Source: Trichinella spiralis (taxonomy: Eukaryota; Nematoda; Enoplea; Trichinellida; Trichinellidae). Taken from it: DNA of 64,000 nt. The stretch lies in contig CM012953.1 in the NCBI GenBank assembly GCA_000181795.3, positions 13,209,520-13,273,519 on the forward strand, given 5' to 3'. The notes below the pieces were generated by a model. That model saw only the letters and a program-made list of their open reading frames with translations, searched no databases and was not told the origin of the DNA. The translations under genes and the position numbers were made by a program. Of this stretch, positions 62,127 to 64,000 are shown piece after piece. Numbering within the stretch: the first letter of the stretch is position 1; the number at the start of each line of letters is the position of its first letter.

Positions 62127-63653
62127 TAAAAAAGATGCTTTTCAACAGTTTGTGCCTAATATCCATTACAAATGAAATGAATCATGAAACGTTGCCCGCT
62201 GCATCATTTTGTTTTGTAAAAAACAATGTTCATATTTTACATTTTTGTTGTACATTTATTTATTGAATTTTTGTTTAATAAAATTGAAAAGATACAAAAA
62301 ATATCATAAAATGGAAATGTTTAACATTTAATAAGAATTCATATAATGCACGTTAATGTCTATTCAAATAAAACTTATTTTTTCATTAAACTCATTTAAC
62401 AATGTCTAATGACCATGCACTTTAGTATTTTATTTATTAATTAAAAAATTTTAAATATATAAACTGGAAAACAGCATAAATATGACGCCTATTCTTTCAT
62501 CAATTAAGTGATTCATTTCAACTGCTAATCCAATAATGAATTCAGAACAATAAATGAAATTTAATTATAAGTATGAAAATTTTGAAAAAGTATAATATTT
62601 TACTTATAGACTAAGTTTTATTTTAAAATGAAGCTTAATATTAATTTTAAAAAACTTCTAAAAATATTATAAACGTTGGGTTCTTGTAATAATATTGTAT
62701 TTTTGAATTAACTACCATATGTTTATTATAACAATAAAATCAACTATTTGTGAGTGTATATTTGTTAAACAAAACCTCAAACTACAAAAGAATGGATACG
62801 TTTGAATATTTAATAATAGAATATGAACAAAAATGCGTAAACACATTTTTACACAAATAAGTCAGATTGATGAATGTTCGTTGAATTGAAATTGAATTTA
62901 CTTGAACCATTATTCAATGAACCAACTGGGCATTTTGAAGAAGAATAACCAAATTTACATTTGTTTGTGCAAACCATATGTATAGCACATACTCACTTGT
63001 TGCATAAATGTCAATGAAATATAAATGCCATGTGATTTTTCTTATCATTTTAATTTGTGGCACATCTAAATTTCAAAATTGCATCTGAATTAAATTTTAA
63101 TGAATTCATATAGTTTTTGAGTAAGTTATTTTTGAAGAATATGGTCAATATTAGATAAGTTTTATCTTAATAACGAGTAAAAATAGCATCAATTAAGATA
63201 GAGAACAATTATTATGAATGAGTGATTAAAGAATCAAAAATTCAATAAAATAATGTTTGTAAATGACTGATGTAAATTTCAAGTAAATTTCACAAAATAT
63301 AATATAAATTTACATATTTTTACGTGAAGAGTCTATTATTTCTATATATAAAATGGAGTAAATTATTAACTGACATAATTGAGTAACTATTTCTTGAATA
63401 AAAAGAATTTTGCTAATTAACTGAAAAAGGATCTTTTTCTTTCTTTATTAAACCTTGTATTTGATTTATTATTAAAAGTTGATCAATTTGAAATTATTGA
63501 AGTGACATTTGAAATGCAATGAATTATATTAGCTGTCAGGTAATTGTTCTTTTCACTTCTTAAGCTTATCATGTTGCATAATTTAAAGATAAAAAAATAT
63601 TTGTTTAACATTAAAGAAAGGTATATTTTTTACGTGTTAGACATCTATCAATT
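62127..63653. other. Gene-free AT-rich region after the fibrillin-like gene
   Basis: It starts with the 3' UTR (AATAAA at 62277-62282). The remainder is very AT-rich with no supported reading frame. Confidence 0.6.
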
Positions 63654-63857
63654 TTATTTAATATCATAGACTTCACGGTTTCTCCAATTCTGCTTCATTG
63701 TTGGCCCAGGCGAGGTTGCGATAGGTTGTTTCGTGAAAAGCTGTTTCTGACGTTCAAGCTGATGATGATAAGCATTGATTTTCCAACTCGGCTGTGTTTC
63801 CCCACTCAAATTCTGCACTCGACAACGCGAGAAGCGTGCTATTGTGCAGCTAGGCAT
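63654..63857 (-). CDS. Small intronless ORF, 67 residues, unknown
   Basis: An ATG at 63857 opens 67 codons in a locally less AT-rich block, ending in a TAA that itself lies in an AATAAA-containing run, so a polyadenylation hexamer overlaps the stop. The peptide is basic with no signal peptide or TM (MPSCTIARFSRCRVQN at the start, PSWKINAYHHQLERQKQLF in the middle). The base composition contrast with the flanks and the immediate poly(A) signal argue for a real small gene. I do not recognise the family. It might also be the last exon of a gene running in from beyond the window. Confidence 0.4.
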   Translation of the reverse strand: MPSCTIARFSRCRVQNLSGETQPSWKINAYHHQLERQKQLFTKQPIATSPGPTMKQNWRNREVYDIK

Positions 63858-64000
63858 GATTTTTTATTTTAAATGTGTTTTTTGTTCACTGCTTCTACTT
63901 TTGTTGTTGCTTTTTCCAAGAATAATAACAAACAACAGTAGCTTATGTTTAACTTTTAAAATTTTGTTTGTTTTCACGCTTTGTTTGTTTGTTTGTTTGT
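63858..64000. other. Upstream flank of the small ORF, ending in a (TTTG)n run
   Basis: AT-rich sequence; 63981-64000 is a TTTG tetramer repeat reaching the window edge, like the one at 39951-39972. Confidence 0.6.

Noticed and set aside
1-64000. CRISPR arrays, bacterial operons, rRNA or SL RNA genes
   Set aside because: Nothing resembling direct-repeat arrays with spacers, operon-like ribosome binding sites or known structural RNA genes was seen; the window is eukaryotic.

Overview
The window is AT-rich (roughly 70% A+T by eye) eukaryotic DNA: short, intron-dense genes on both strands, GT..AG introns mostly 40-500 bases long, and long gene-free AT-rich stretches. The gene content points to a nematode: a single-domain major-sperm-protein (MSP) gene, a cuticle-type EGF/ZP protein resembling fibrillin-like FBN-1, and a KSR pseudokinase. 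Retention of APC7, LMF2 and a STIL/Ana2-type SAS-5 with a readable STAN motif suggests a lineage outside Caenorhabditis, perhaps a basal clade, but the species cannot be fixed from sequence alone. All gene models were spliced by hand from reading frames, splice sites and remembered family alignments; none has transcript support.

Layout. 1-2391 (+): 3' part of ALIX/PDCD6IP. 2392-14700: a gene-poor region holding a near-identical pair of genes (6730-7710 and 10477-11487, both -) for a secreted/membrane protein with a Cys-rich box and an FnIII-like region, plus degenerate repeats, a MITE-like element and a possible small pseudogene. 14789-15526 (+): intronless MSP-domain protein with an acidic tail. 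16001-19426 (-): lipase maturation factor, 16 exons. 20885-22987 (-): APC7. 24060-25130: transposon fossils (Copia-type and pogo/Tigger-type pieces). 25894-27123 (-): RAB33. 27904-29128 (-): TMEM33. 30237-31611 (+): SAS-5/STIL/Ana2. 31835-33330 (-): TMX2. 34365-36050 and 37970-39215 (+): two tandem BACURD/KCTD10-13 paralogues. 39986-46020 (-): KSR. 47228-49954 (+): an unrecognised coiled-coil gene. 52901-62126 (+): a 28-exon EGF-repeat/ZP-domain/transmembrane protein (fibrillin-like). 63654-63857 (-): a small intronless ORF.

There is no single pathway here; these are mostly housekeeping and developmental genes next to each other. Several touch on shared themes: ER membrane and secretory quality control (LMF2, TMX2, TMEM33), endosome/Golgi traffic (ALIX, RAB33), cell division (APC7, SAS-5), ubiquitin ligases (APC7, the BACURD pair) and Ras-MAPK signalling (KSR).

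I did not find a convincing undescribed biological system. The most rewarding oddities are a 2-kb tract that looks homogenised between two older tandem genes, inferred introns of only 30-31 bases, a length-multiple-of-three, stop-free intron in the fibrillin-like gene, a GC-rich island inside one KSR exon, and a STAN motif in a nematode SAS-5 candidate.
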